Shown here: one piece after another, positions 6,227-14,903 of the stretch | Numbering within the stretch: the first letter of the stretch is position 1 | How the letters are laid out: the number at the start of each line of letters is the position of its first letter | Source of the DNA: an uncultured bacterium | GTDB taxonomy: Bacteria; Bacillota; Bacilli; Lactobacillales; Lactobacillaceae | Reading direction: 5' to 3' | DNA: 28,079 nucleotides | Assembly: GCA_905214235.1 (NCBI GenBank) | Contig: CAJMLF010000025.1 | Span: 1 to 28,079, forward strand | Position numbers and translations under genes: made by a program | Notes under the pieces: generated by a model | Told to the model about the DNA's origin: nothing | Databases searched by the model: none | What the model saw: the letters and a program-made list of their open reading frames with translations, nothing else

Positions 6227-7576
6227 ATGGACGATAAACAGACGCAGATGAAGCGGAGCCTGAAGAGCCGCCACATCCAGCTAATGGCCCTCGGGGGAAC
6301 GATTGGCACGGGCCTTTTCCTGGGCTCAGGAAAGGCGATTCGGGCCGCGGGACCAGCAATCTTACTTGCTTACTTAATTACGGGGATTGTCTGCTTCGCA
6401 ATCATGCGGGCTTTGGGAGAGCTCCTATTATCGAATTTGCACTACCGGTCATTTATGGAGGCCATCCGCGACTACCTAGGTAAGCGGGTCAGTTTTATTG
6501 CTGGCTGGGCTTACTGGGCCTGCTGGTTAGCGCTGGCGATGGCGGAGATCACGGCAATCGGGCTCTATATTCAGATATGGCTCCCCCACGTACCCCAGTG
6601 GATCCCAGGGGTGATTACCCTCCTAATCTTCTTGTGCCTGAACCTGATTACGGTCAACGTTTTCGGCGAAATCGAATTCTGGTTTGCAATGATTAAGATT
6701 GTGGCAATCATTGTCTTGATTGCGGTCGGTATCTTCATGGTCCTGATCCAGTTCAAGTCGGCCGGTGGGTACGTGGCGTCCCCCAAGAATCTGGTGGCTT
6801 ACAATGGCTTCTTTGCGACGGGGGCCAAGGGCTTTGTGATGTCATTTCAAATGGTTGTCTTTGCCTTTGTTGGCATTGAAATGGTTGGGGTCACCGCAGC
6901 GGAAGCGGAGAACCCCCGTAAGGTAATTCCGGAGGCAATCAACGGCATTTCTATCCGGGTGCTGATCTTTTACCTCGGAGCACTGGCGGCCATCATGTGC
7001 ATTTACCCGTGGAACCAGCTTTCGCCTTCAAACAGTCCCTTTGTCCTGGTCTTCCAGGATGCCGGCCTGCGCGGGGCCGCGAGCGTGGTTAACTTCATTG
7101 TTATCACCGCGGCAGCTTCGGCATGTAACAGTTCGATCTACACGACGGGGCGGATGCTGGCGGAGCTGACTGCCAAGTCTCGCCATCCCCATGTCCAGGC
7201 AATCAGCCGCCTTTCTAAGCACCAGGTTCCGGCCCGGGCAGTCGTTATTTCCTCGGCGGTGATTGGAGTAGCAGCGTTACTGAACTTCTTGATGCCAGGC
7301 GAGGTGTTCACCCTGATCTCAAGCATTGCCACGACGAGTTTTCTTTTCATCTGGGCTGCCATTATTGGTGCCCACCTGCGCTTCATTAAGAACCGTTCAA
7401 TTGAGCGCCCGTTTAAGTTGCCCGGCGCGCCGTTCACGGATTACCTGGTCCTGGCCTTCCTGGTCTTTGTCCTCGTTGTCCTGTGCATGGATAAGCAGAC
7501 CCTGACTGCCCTTATCTTTACCCTGATTTGGTTTGCGGTTCTGTTTATCGCTTCTTTGACCCAGAAGAACGAGTAA
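6227..7576 (+). CDS. Amino-acid permease, APC superfamily (AAT type)
   Basis: 449 residues, about 12 membrane segments, proton-coupled amino-acid uptake at the cell membrane. The AAT-family signature LMALGGTIGTGLFLGSG sits in the first segment, GPAILLAYLI follows, and the loop VTAAEAENPRKVIPEAIN is the usual amphipathic motif after segment 6. The family includes CycA, LysP, ProY and AnsP; motif reading alone does not settle the substrate. The ATG at 6227 has AAGGAG 10 bases upstream; an open frame extends 24 codons further up through the leader hairpin without a ribosome site and is rejected. Ends at a terminator shared with perR. Confidence 0.9.
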   Translation: MDDKQTQMKRSLKSRHIQLMALGGTIGTGLFLGSGKAIRAAGPAILLAYLITGIVCFAIMRALGELLLSNLHYRSFMEAIRDYLGKRVSFIAGWAYWACWLALAMAEITAIGLYIQIWLPHVPQWIPGVITLLIFLCLNLITVNVFGEIEFWFAMIKIVAIIVLIAVGIFMVLIQFKSAGGYVASPKNLVAYNGFFATGAKGFVMSFQMVVFAFVGIEMVGVTAAEAENPRKVIPEAINGISIRVLIFYLGALAAIMCIYPWNQLSPSNSPFVLVFQDAGLRGAASVVNFIVITAAASACNSSIYTTGRMLAELTAKSRHPHVQAISRLSKHQVPARAVVISSAVIGVAALLNFLMPGEVFTLISSIATTSFLFIWAAIIGAHLRFIKNRSIERPFKLPGAPFTDYLVLAFLVFVLVVLCMDKQTLTALIFTLIWFAVLFIASLTQKNE

Positions 7577-7611
7577 AATAACAGACGGCCTTAATAAGTT
7601 ACATAACTGAG

Positions 7612-7665
7612 AAAAAACGTGGCTAGCGAGAAAATTAGTTTTTCTTGCTAGCCACGTTTTATTGT
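7612..7665. terminator. Bidirectional terminator between permease and perR
   Basis: Arms AAACGTGGCTAGC / GCTAGCCACGTTT with an inner AGAAAA/TTTTTCT pairing, flanked by A- and T-tracts. Confidence 0.9.
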
Positions 7666-7666
7666 T

Positions 7667-8122
7667 TTAGCGGTTTAAATGTAACTTTCGTTGGCACTCG
7701 GGGCACAGACCGTGGACCTCAATGTTGTTACCCGTTACCAGGTAGTGGGTCTTGCGCCGGGTCATGTCAGCCATTTCCCGGGTAATTTCAGAAAAATGTT
7801 CATCAAAGACATCAGTGATCTTACCACAATTGTCGCAGACAACATGGTAGTGGGGATGACCAAAGTAGTCGAAGTGGGTACTACCGTCACCGTTCTTTAA
7901 CTCGATTACCAAGTTATAATCGACGAACAGCTTAAGCGTATTGTAGACGGTGGCCATACTTATGTTATCGACACTATCTTTGAGGTCTTGATAAATCATT
8001 TCGACACTCGGGTGAGTATGGTGGGTGATCAGGTATTCCAGGATGGTCTTTCGCTGGGGAGTTAGCCGCACCTTGTGACTACGTAATAGGTCTAATGCCC
8101 GATCAAGTTCTGCCTCTGCCAT
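7667..8122 (-). CDS. perR: Peroxide-responsive repressor PerR (Fur family)
   Basis: 151 residues. Winged helix followed by the Fur dimerisation domain. Structural zinc cysteines are C96, C99, C140 and C143 (CDNC and CPEC). The PerR regulatory metal ligands fall at the Bacillus numbering: H37, D85, H91, H93 and D104. D104 is the PerR-type residue. Metal-catalysed histidine oxidation by peroxide releases PerR from DNA. The ATG at 8122 has AAAGGAG 8 bases upstream; a TTG two codons earlier is too close to that site. A Per box overlaps the expected transcription start, so autoregulation is likely. Confidence 0.93.
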   Translation of the reverse strand: MAEAELDRALDLLRSHKVRLTPQRKTILEYLITHHTHPSVEMIYQDLKDSVDNISMATVYNTLKLFVDYNLVIELKNGDGSTHFDYFGHPHYHVVCDNCGKITDVFDEHFSEITREMADMTRRKTHYLVTGNNIEVHGLCPECQRKLHLNR

Positions 8123-8144
8123 GAACAACTCTCCTTTCTTTAAT

Positions 8145-8159
8145 TTAAAATAATTATAA
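8145..8159 (-). promoter_or_regulatory. Per box at the perR promoter
   Basis: TTATAATTATTTTAA on the minus strand, one mismatch to TTATAATNATTATAA. It lies just downstream of the perR -10 box. Confidence 0.8.
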
Positions 8160-8168
8160 TCTAACAGT

Positions 8169-8196
8169 ATTATATCATTTACAAGCTTAGATTCAA
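8169..8196 (-). promoter_or_regulatory. perR promoter
   Basis: On the minus strand TTGAAT, 16 bases, TATAAT. It interlocks with the divergent exporter promoter. Confidence 0.7.
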
Positions 8197-8206
8197 AATA
8201 TATAAT
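8178..8206 (+). promoter_or_regulatory. Promoter of the DHA2 exporter
   Basis: TTTACA, 17 bases, TATAAT. Its -35 lies within the spacer of the perR promoter, so polymerase cannot sit on both at once. Confidence 0.75.
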
Positions 8207-8250
8207 GAGTATTTGTTAAATAATAATAGTTCTAAAAGAGGGGAATAAAA

Positions 8251-9687
8251 ATGGAAAGAAATGTTGATCAAAATGGCCGCGCTTATAGTCGTTTTTGGTT
8301 TATTTTTACTTTATTGGTAGGAACATTCACGATGTCGATTAGTCAATCATCGCTTTCGACGGCCTACCCGACATTAATGAATGCCTTTGGAATCTCTGCT
8401 GATACTGTTCAGTGGCTAACAACCGGCTTTATGCTGGTAATGTGTGTCAGCATGCCGATCAGTCCCTGGATGCTAAACAACCTGAACTTCAAGACGATGT
8501 TCATCGGTGCCCTGGCACTATTTGATATCGGATCATTGATGATTGTCCTCACGCCCGCAAGCTGGGGGACCAGTGGTTTCTGGTTTATGATGGTTGGCCG
8601 GGCAATGGAGGCCTTTGCTGTTGGTGTCCTTTTTCCGTCCTACCAGTCGGTCCTGTTGGAAATCACCCCGAAGGCTAACCGGGGGACAACCATGGGGATT
8701 GCCGGATTGGTCATGGGATCTGCGTTGGCATGTGGCCCGATCGTTTCCGGAATCGTTTTGAAATTCTTTGACTGGAAGAGTCTCTTCGGCCTCTTTATGA
8801 TTGTTATCACCCTGATCATTGTCCTCGCTGGAACGGGGCTGATCCGGGATGTTATGCCGCGACACGAAACCAGCCTCGACTGGCTGTCGGTGTTTCTTTC
8901 AATTGGCCTGATCGGTGTAATGTACGTTGTTAACCTTGCCGCCAAGCACAACGTCAACTGGGGGCTTAACGGGGCCATCCTGGTCATCAGTATCCTCGCC
9001 TTGGCCTGGTTCTGCTACCGGCAATTACACCTGGATGAACCATTACTGGAGTTGCGGGTCTTGAAGACCTTTAACTATGACTTAGCGGTTCTTTTAACGT
9101 CGATTTCCTACATTGCCTTAATTGTCACTACCATTATTTTTCCCCTTTACTACCAGGGGGTTCTCAAGGTCAGTCCCTTCGTTTCCGGGATGTCACTGGT
9201 TCCCGGGGCGGTGTTCTTGAGTATTCTTAACCCGTTGACGGGGAAGCTTGCCGATAAGATTGGTTTTAAACCCACAATGCTCGTGGGGATGGTAATGATT
9301 ATCTGTGGCTGGGTCGTTGGTCTGTTGATGCTAAACCGCCTGAGCCTGCTAGCAATGATCCTCTGTGCAATGGTCATTGAAGGTGGAAACGCCTTTGTCA
9401 TGATGCCGGCGGTTACTTTAGGGGCCAACGCCTTACCAAACGAGCTGGTTCCCCACGGCACGGCGGTAATCACCACCGTTCGTCAGGTCCTGGGATCTGC
9501 CGGGGTTGCGGTTGCCACGATTGTTTTGACGGTTGCTAGCAGCCACGCATTAAGCGCCGGCAGTCGACCATTGGCAGCATCCCTTCACGGTTATCACCTG
9601 GTATTTATCATGATGGTTGTGATTGAGATCATTGGTCTAATCCTGGCATTAATGCTGAAGAATACGAAGAAAGCTGTTGCAGATTAA
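8251..9687 (+). CDS. DHA2-family (EmrB/QacA) multidrug efflux MFS transporter
   Basis: 478 residues, about 14 membrane segments, proton-driven drug export. N-terminal SSLSTAYPTLMNAFGISADTV followed by QWLTTGFMLVM is the DHA2 pattern, VGRAMEAFAVGVLFPSYQSV is the motif A/B region, and MGSALACGPIVSG is motif C of antiporters. LGANALPNELVPHGTA marks the C-terminal half. AGAGGGG lies 9 bases before the ATG. Divergent from perR with overlapping promoters, so peroxide or metal status could influence it, though the Per box is on the perR side. Substrates unknown. Confidence 0.9.
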   Translation: MERNVDQNGRAYSRFWFIFTLLVGTFTMSISQSSLSTAYPTLMNAFGISADTVQWLTTGFMLVMCVSMPISPWMLNNLNFKTMFIGALALFDIGSLMIVLTPASWGTSGFWFMMVGRAMEAFAVGVLFPSYQSVLLEITPKANRGTTMGIAGLVMGSALACGPIVSGIVLKFFDWKSLFGLFMIVITLIIVLAGTGLIRDVMPRHETSLDWLSVFLSIGLIGVMYVVNLAAKHNVNWGLNGAILVISILALAWFCYRQLHLDEPLLELRVLKTFNYDLAVLLTSISYIALIVTTIIFPLYYQGVLKVSPFVSGMSLVPGAVFLSILNPLTGKLADKIGFKPTMLVGMVMIICGWVVGLLMLNRLSLLAMILCAMVIEGGNAFVMMPAVTLGANALPNELVPHGTAVITTVRQVLGSAGVAVATIVLTVASSHALSAGSRPLAASLHGYHLVFIMMVVIEIIGLILALMLKNTKKAVAD

Positions 9688-9729
9688 TGGCCTATGCCGT
9701 ATTTAAATAATAGGAGAAAAAATATTAGA

Positions 9730-9785
9730 GCGCTCCGGATGGCTAATATAATGAGAATTATACTAGCCATTAGGGGCGCATTTTT
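9730..9785 (+). terminator. Terminator of the exporter gene
   Basis: GCGCTCC...GGGGCGC with inner ATGGCTA / TAGCCAT and TAAT/ATTA helices, then ATTTTT. Confidence 0.82.
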
Positions 9786-9820
9786 CTAACAACCGAAAAC
9801 CGTATTAGGGGGTAATGATA

Positions 9821-10357
9821 ATGGAAATCAAACGGCCAACGTGGGTAAATACCAGTCCCGCAATGCAGGACTATTACGACCACTACTGGGGGTTACCGGT
9901 CCATGACGAGCGTTTCTTGTTTGAAATGCTGAGCCTAGAGCTTTTTCAGGCTGGCCTAACCTGGTCAACGATTTGGAAGCGGCGGCCAGCCTTTGAGGAA
10001 GCATTCAGTGACTTTGTAGTTGAAAGGGTGGCGGCCTTCTCATCGGATGACGTTGACCGCCTGCTTGCCGACAAGGGGATCATCCGTAACCGCCGCAAGA
10101 TCACGGCCACCATTAATAATGCCCAGGTTATCTATAAAATGCAGCAGGCAGGGCAAGACTTTGATGACTATATCTGGTCCTTTGTTGACTACCAACCCCA
10201 GCGCCTGATTCTTAAGCCAGGTGAGCCCCTGGCCCCTTGGACCGCGGCATCTAAGAAGATGGCAACCCAGATGAAGAAGGACGGCTTTAAGTTTATGGGC
10301 CCAACAATTGTGTGCTCGTTTATGACGGCGGTCGGTCTTGTCAACGCGCGCCTTTAA
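9821..10357 (+). CDS. tag: DNA-3-methyladenine glycosylase I (Tag family), zinc-site residues absent
   Basis: 178 residues. Excises 3-methyladenine in base excision repair. Tag hallmarks: YYDHYWGLPVHDE, LFEMLSLELFQAGLTWSTI (E40 corresponds to the base-contact Glu), KGIIRNRRKI and the C-terminal GFKFMGPTIVCSFM. The zinc snap of Escherichia coli Tag (Cys4, His17, His175, Cys179) is missing: RPTW replaces RCxW, YYD replaces YHD, and the protein ends at VNARL before the usual His/Cys tail. Hence a metal-free variant. The ATG at 9821 has GGGGG 8 bases upstream; an ATG 6 bases earlier is too close. Confidence 0.85.
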   Translation: MEIKRPTWVNTSPAMQDYYDHYWGLPVHDERFLFEMLSLELFQAGLTWSTIWKRRPAFEEAFSDFVVERVAAFSSDDVDRLLADKGIIRNRRKITATINNAQVIYKMQQAGQDFDDYIWSFVDYQPQRLILKPGEPLAPWTAASKKMATQMKKDGFKFMGPTIVCSFMTAVGLVNARL

Positions 10358-10368
10358 TAATATTTTAA

Positions 10369-10398
10369 TTGATTATTAATGTTGCTTTGTGATAGTAT
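10369..10398 (+). promoter_or_regulatory. metK promoter
   Basis: TTGATT, 18 bases, TAGTAT, placing the transcript start just before the riboswitch. Confidence 0.55.
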
Positions 10399-10416
10399 TG
10401 TCCTTGTTATGAAGCA

Positions 10417-10511
10417 AATTCCCGATAGGATTCACAAGGACCCCTTGTGAAGATGCCTTGTAACCGCAACTACAAAACTAATGTTAAGTTTCGACTAGAA
10501 CATGGGGGAAT
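10417..10511 (+). ncRNA. SAM-III (SMK box) riboswitch
   Basis: The conserved blocks of the SMK box are all here in order: TTCCCGATAGGAT, a hairpin with arms TTCACAAGG / CCTTGTGAA, GATGCCTTGTAACCG, a 37-base linker, and GGGGGAA, which is the metK ribosome site. SAM binding pairs ATTCCC with GGGGGAAT and hides the site, giving translational feedback on SAM synthetase. Found in Lactobacillales only, so it also helps place the organism. Confidence 0.95.
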
Positions 10512-10519
10512 TAATAAAA

Positions 10520-11707
10520 ATGACAGAAAAACACCTATTTACATCCGAATCAGTTTCCGAAGGGCACCCAGATAAGATTGCCGATCAAATCAGTGATGCC
10601 ATTCTTGACGCCCTGCTGGAAAAGGATCCAGATGCACGGGCGGCCGTTGAAACTTCAGTAACGACTGGGTTAGTCCTGGTCTTCGGTGAAGTTTCCACCA
10701 AGGCTTACGTTAACATCCAAAAGGTGGTTCGTAATACAATCCGCAAGATTGGTTACACCGATGGCAAGTACGGCTTTGACGCCGATAACTGTGCCGTAAT
10801 CACCTCGCTGGACGAACAGTCACCCGACATTGCCCAAGGGGTTGACGATTCACTGGAAACCCGTGAAGGGGATGCTGACCCGCTCGACAAGATTGGGGCC
10901 GGTGACCAGGGACTGATGTTTGGTTACGCAACCGACGAGACGCCTGAATACATGCCACTGACGCTGATGCTCAGCCACAAGCTGATGCAACGGATTGCCA
11001 AGCTCCGCAAGGAAGGGACAATTTCCTACTTACGTCCGGATGCCAAGGCCGAAGTAACGGTTGAATACGACGATAACGACAAGCCCCTGCGGGTGGACAC
11101 GGTGGTCTTAAGTACCCAACACGACCCCGACGTTACCCTGGACCAGATTCGTAAGGACGTGAAGGAACAAGTCATCAAGGCCGTCATCCCGGCTGACCTG
11201 CTTGACGACAAGACCAAGTACTTCATCAACCCAACCGGCCGCTTTGTCATCGGTGGTCCCCAAGGGGATGCCGGTTTGACGGGTCGGAAGATCATCGTTG
11301 ATACTTACGGTGGTGCTGCTCACCACGGTGGTGGGGCCTTCTCCGGTAAGGATGCCACCAAGGTTGACCGGTCGGCTAGTTACGCCGCCCGTTACATTGC
11401 TAAGAACCTGGTTGCTGCTGGCTATGCCAAGAAGCTGGAAATTCAGGTTGCTTATGCCATCGGGGTTGCCGAACCGGTTTCCATCTCCATTGACACCTTT
11501 GGGACGGGTACCCGGACCGAAGCGGAACTGATTGCTGCTGTCCGGAAGGTATTTGACCTGCGTCCAGCTGGGATCATTAAGATGCTAGACCTCAAGCGGC
11601 CAATTTACGAACAAACGGCGGCTTACGGTCACTTTGGCCGGACCGATGTTGACCTGCCTTGGGAACACCTGGACAAGGTTGATGAACTGAAAAAGATTTT
11701 AGGTTAA
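10520..11707 (+). CDS. metK: S-adenosylmethionine synthetase
   Basis: 395 residues, the usual length. Makes SAM from ATP and methionine in the cytosol. Signatures: [18 protein letters not shown] at the N-terminus, [12 protein letters not shown] (ATP-site hexapeptide region) and [16 protein letters not shown] (P-loop-like). The ATG at 10520 follows the riboswitch ribosome site by 11 bases. An in-frame ATG at 10502 overlaps the regulatory G-run and is not a credible start. No clear terminator follows, so some transcripts may run into the leuS leader. Confidence 0.98.
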   Translation: MTEKHLFTSESVSEGHPDKIADQISDAILDALLEKDPDARAAVETSVTTGLVLVFGEVSTKAYVNIQKVVRNTIRKIGYTDGKYGFDADNCAVITSLDEQSPDIAQGVDDSLETREGDADPLDKIGAGDQGLMFGYATDETPEYMPLTLMLSHKLMQRIAKLRKEGTISYLRPDAKAEVTVEYDDNDKPLRVDTVVLSTQHDPDVTLDQIRKDVKEQVIKAVIPADLLDDKTKYFINPTGRFVIGGPQGDAGLTGRKIIVDTYGGAAHHGGGAFSGKDATKVDRSASYAARYIAKNLVAAGYAKKLEIQVAYAIGVAEPVSISIDTFGTGTRTEAELIAAVRKVFDLRPAGIIKMLDLKRPIYEQTAAYGHFGRTDVDLPWEHLDKVDELKKILG

Positions 11708-11763
11708 TCTAGTGGCCCCCTTGCAAAAAGGCAGGGAGGACGTTAGAATACAATTAATATTTT

Positions 11764-11992
11764 TGATCGTGATAGAAGTAGTAGTTAACAGTGTGACTTT
11801 TAGAGACCTGCTGGTGGTGGAAAGTAGGAGGGCACGGTTAATGAACTCGTCTAGAAGATTGCTGCTGAATTGAGTAGGTAGTGACGTCTGCCGCGTTAAG
11901 GTCTTAAGTGCTATGGGTGACCATAGAAAACGGGTGGTACCGCGGATTAGATTTCGTCTCGTCGAAGCAAGGGCTTCTGCGGGACTTTTTTA
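11764..11992 (+). ncRNA. T-box leader of leuS
   Basis: Full T-box architecture: stem I start (GTGATAGAAGTAGTAG), the conserved GCTGGTGGTGGAAAG apical region, a specifier CTC (Leu) at 11846-11848 in TGAACTCG, and the T-box GGGTGGTACCGCG at 11932-11944. The terminator follows at 11956-11992 with arms GTCTCG..GAAGC / GCTTC..CGGGAC and a T-run. Uncharged tRNA-Leu pairs with the specifier and UGGU and prevents termination. The stretch from the metK stop to about 11760 holds a possible TACAAT -10 at 11749 without a good -35. Confidence 0.95.
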
Positions 11993-12038
11993 TTACGATC
12001 ATTTTAGTAGTGGACAGAATTGAAAAGGAGCAGAATTT

Positions 12039-14459
12039 ATGGCTTACGATCACACAGCGATTGAAAATAAGTGGCAAAAGTTTTGGAAAAAGGACAAGAC
12101 GTTTAAAGCGGAGATTAATAAGGACCAGAAGAAGTACTACGCCCTGGACATGTTCCCATACCCGTCAGGTCAAGGGCTCCACGTTGGTCACCCCGAAGGT
12201 TACACGGCAACCGATGTAATGGCCCGGATGAAGCGGATGCAGGGTTACAATGTTTTGCACCCGATGGGCTGGGACGCCTTTGGTCTACCAGCTGAACAGT
12301 ACGCCCTGAAGACCGGTCACAATCCAAAAGGCTTCACTAACCAGAATATTAACCACTTCCGTAAGCAAATCCAGTCTTTGGGCTTCTCTTACGACTGGGA
12401 CCGGGAAGTCAACACGACGGATCCTGAATACTACAAGTGGACCCAGTGGATCTTCGAACAGCTCTACAAGAAGGGCCTGGCATACGAAAACGAGATCATG
12501 GTTAACTGGGCACCCGACTTCATGGGCGGAACCGTGGTTGCCAACGAAGAAGTTGAAGACGGAAAGACAAAGCGGGGTGGCTACCCAGTATACCGGAAGC
12601 CAATGAAGCAGTGGGTATTGAAGATCACTGCCTACGCTGACCGCCTGATTGATGACCTCGACCTGGTTGACTGGCCGGAAAGTGTTAAGGAAATGCAGCG
12701 GAACTGGATTGGCCGTTCTGAAGGGGCCGCCGTCTTCTTCCCGGTTGCTGGTGACGAAGACACGAAGATTGAAGTCTTCACCACCCGGGCAGACACCCTC
12801 TTTGGTGCCTCCTACGTTGTTTTGGCCCCAGAAAAGAAGCTAGTTGACCAGCTGACGACGCCGGAACACAAGGATGAAGTTGCTAAGTACAAGGAAGAAA
12901 CCTCCCGTCGTTCTGACCTGGAGCGGACCGACCTGAACAAGGACAAGACCGGGGTATTTACCGGTTCTTACGTCATTAACCCGGTCAATGGTGAGAAGCT
13001 GCCAATCTGGATCAGTGACTATGTCCTGGCATCATACGGTACCGGGGCAGTGATGGCCGTTCCTTCCGGCGACCAACGGGACTACGACTTTGCCAAGAAG
13101 TTTGACCTGCCAATCAAGCCTGTTATCGAAGGTGCCGACCTTTCTGAGGGGGCCTTTGATGGTGACGGCAAGCACATTAACTCCGGCTTCTTGGACGGTC
13201 TGAACATCAAGAATGCCAAGGCTAAGATGATTGACTGGCTGGAAGAACACGACGCCGGTCACAAGAAGGTCAACTACCGCCTGCGTGACTGGATCTTCAG
13301 TCGGCAACGTTACTGGGGTGAACCAATCCCGGTTATCCACTGGGACGACGGGCGGACAACCCTGGTACCAGAGGATGAATTACCTTTGAAACTACCTGAC
13401 ACGGATAACATTGAACCATCAGGAACTGGTGAGAGCCCACTGGCCAACGTCAAGGACTGGGTCAACGTTTACGATGACCAAGGTCGTCACGGCCTGCGGG
13501 AAACCAACACCATGCCACAGTGGGCTGGTTCATCATGGTACTGGCTCCGTTACACCGACCCTCACAACAGCAAGGAATTTGCCTCTAAGGAAGCCCTTGA
13601 CTACTGGTCACCAGTTGACCTCTACGTCGGTGGGGCTGAGCATGCGGTCCTGCACCTTCTTTACGCCCGCTTCTGGCACAAGGTTCTTTACGACCTCGGT
13701 TTAGTACCAACTAAGGAACCATTCATGAAGTTGGTTAACCAGGGGATGATCCTTGGAGCCAACCACGAAAAGATGTCCAAGTCCAAGGGGAACGTTGTCA
13801 ACCCTGATGACATCGTTGACAAGTACGGTGCGGACACCCTCCGCCTGTACGAAATGTTCATGGGTCCGCTGACCGAATCCGTTCCGTGGGATGAAGAGGG
13901 GCTCCATGGTTCCTACAAGTGGATTCAACGGGTATGGCGCCTGTTGATGGATGATAACAACCACCTGCGGGACCGGGTCTCCAACTTTAACGATGGCAAG
14001 CTGACCAAGGTATATAACCAAACTGTCAAGAAGGTTACGGAAGACTATGAGCGGATGCACTTCAACACGGCTATTTCGCAACTGATGGTCTTCGTTAACG
14101 AAGCTTACAAGGCAGACGACCTGCCAGCGGAATACATGCAGGGCTTCGTCAAAATGATTTCCCCAATCATTCCGCACGTAGCTGAAGAACTGTGGAGTCA
14201 GTTTGGAATCAGCGACACGATTGCTTACCAGCCATGGCCAAAGTATGACCCGCAAGCATTGGTTGAAAACGAAGTCGAAATGATTCTGCAAGTCAACGGG
14301 AAGGTCCGGGCCAAGGTTAAGATGGCTAAGGACACCCCAAAGGAAGAGGCAGAAAAGGTGGCTCTGGCCAACGAACACGTTAAGAAGTTCACTGATGGCA
14401 AGGACATCAAGAAGATTATTGTTGTACCAAACAAGATTGTTAACATCGTTGCCAAGTAA
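12039..14459 (+). CDS. leuS: Leucyl-tRNA synthetase
   Basis: 806 residues, normal for bacterial LeuRS. Class Ia synthetase charging tRNA-Leu. The HIGH-type motif is HVGH at 48-51 ([16 protein letters not shown]) and KMSKS lies at 578-582. The CP1 editing domain is present ([33 protein letters not shown]), so mischarged tRNA can be cleared. The anticodon-binding domain and the C-terminal extension ([11 protein letters not shown]) complete it. AAAAGGAG lies 7-8 bases before the ATG. Controlled by the upstream T-box; ends at a strong terminator. Confidence 0.99.
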   Translation: MAYDHTAIENKWQKFWKKDKTFKAEINKDQKKYYALDMFPYPSGQGLHVGHPEGYTATDVMARMKRMQGYNVLHPMGWDAFGLPAEQYALKTGHNPKGFTNQNINHFRKQIQSLGFSYDWDREVNTTDPEYYKWTQWIFEQLYKKGLAYENEIMVNWAPDFMGGTVVANEEVEDGKTKRGGYPVYRKPMKQWVLKITAYADRLIDDLDLVDWPESVKEMQRNWIGRSEGAAVFFPVAGDEDTKIEVFTTRADTLFGASYVVLAPEKKLVDQLTTPEHKDEVAKYKEETSRRSDLERTDLNKDKTGVFTGSYVINPVNGEKLPIWISDYVLASYGTGAVMAVPSGDQRDYDFAKKFDLPIKPVIEGADLSEGAFDGDGKHINSGFLDGLNIKNAKAKMIDWLEEHDAGHKKVNYRLRDWIFSRQRYWGEPIPVIHWDDGRTTLVPEDELPLKLPDTDNIEPSGTGESPLANVKDWVNVYDDQGRHGLRETNTMPQWAGSSWYWLRYTDPHNSKEFASKEALDYWSPVDLYVGGAEHAVLHLLYARFWHKVLYDLGLVPTKEPFMKLVNQGMILGANHEKMSKSKGNVVNPDDIVDKYGADTLRLYEMFMGPLTESVPWDEEGLHGSYKWIQRVWRLLMDDNNHLRDRVSNFNDGKLTKVYNQTVKKVTEDYERMHFNTAISQLMVFVNEAYKADDLPAEYMQGFVKMISPIIPHVAEELWSQFGISDTIAYQPWPKYDPQALVENEVEMILQVNGKVRAKVKMAKDTPKEEAEKVALANEHVKKFTDGKDIKKIIVVPNKIVNIVAK

Positions 14460-14474
14460 TAAGCACACGAAAGA

Positions 14475-14519
14475 AGGGACCGGTATTCAGCCTGACGCTG
14501 AGTAGGCGGTCCCTTTTTC
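14475..14519 (+). terminator. leuS terminator
   Basis: AGGGACCG...CGGTCCCT with inner CAGC/GCTG, then TTTTT. The ribosome site of the next gene starts immediately after. Confidence 0.85.
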
Positions 14520-14533
14520 AGGAAGGAATAACA

Positions 14534-14797
14534 ATGGAATTAGTTTCTTATCCAGCCCTCTTTACCGCCAAGGATGGGGAGATCCTGGTGGACTTCCCGG
14601 ACCTCCCGGAGGCCTTTACTCAAGGGAAAACAATGGAAGAGGCGATGGACTTCGCCAAACTGGGCCTGGCAATCACTATAAATGATAAACTGGGCCACTT
14701 TGAAAAGGCCCCCCAGGCCAGTGATCTAGCGGCAGTGAAGCGGGACCATCCGGAAAGCACCGTCAAGCTGGTAACGGTCGACCTGGACCAGTACTAG
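14534..14797 (+). CDS. Orphan HicB-like protein without DNA-binding domain
   Basis: 87 residues. The HicB N-terminal partial RNase H-like fold is clear: YPALFTAKDGEILVDFPDLP, then EAFTQGKTMEEAM, and the terminal strand KLVTVDLDQY. In full-length HicB antitoxins of Firmicutes the DLDxY strand is followed by a ribbon-helix-helix or HTH segment; here the stop comes at that tyrosine. No HicA toxin reading frame lies on either side. GGAAGGA precedes the ATG by about 6 bases. It may be a stand-alone HicB-fold protein or a relic. It follows leuS closely and could be expressed by read-through. Confidence 0.8.
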   Translation: MELVSYPALFTAKDGEILVDFPDLPEAFTQGKTMEEAMDFAKLGLAITINDKLGHFEKAPQASDLAAVKRDHPESTVKLVTVDLDQY

Positions 14798-14830
14798 CCC
14801 TTAAGTAAAATTTAAAAAAGAGAAAAGAAA

Positions 14831-14859
14831 TTGCGCCCCGCCAAGTTTCACGCTAAAAT
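14831..14859 (+). promoter_or_regulatory. Promoter of the flippase gene
   Basis: TTGCGC, 17 bases, TAAAAT, about 45 bases before the start codon. Confidence 0.6.
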
Positions 14860-14903
14860 GGTATGGATTGTTTATTTTTAAGAAGGCAGGAATTTAACGA
14901 ATC

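Noticed and set aside
10502..10519. In-frame ATG upstream of the chosen metK start
   Set aside because: It overlaps the G-run that serves as ribosome site and riboswitch arm; the 10520 start gives the standard MetK N-terminus.
13701..14468. 255-codon open frame on the minus strand inside leuS
   Set aside because: Lies opposite an unmistakable LeuRS; no ribosome site, no family features; it is the antisense frame of a GC-rich gene.
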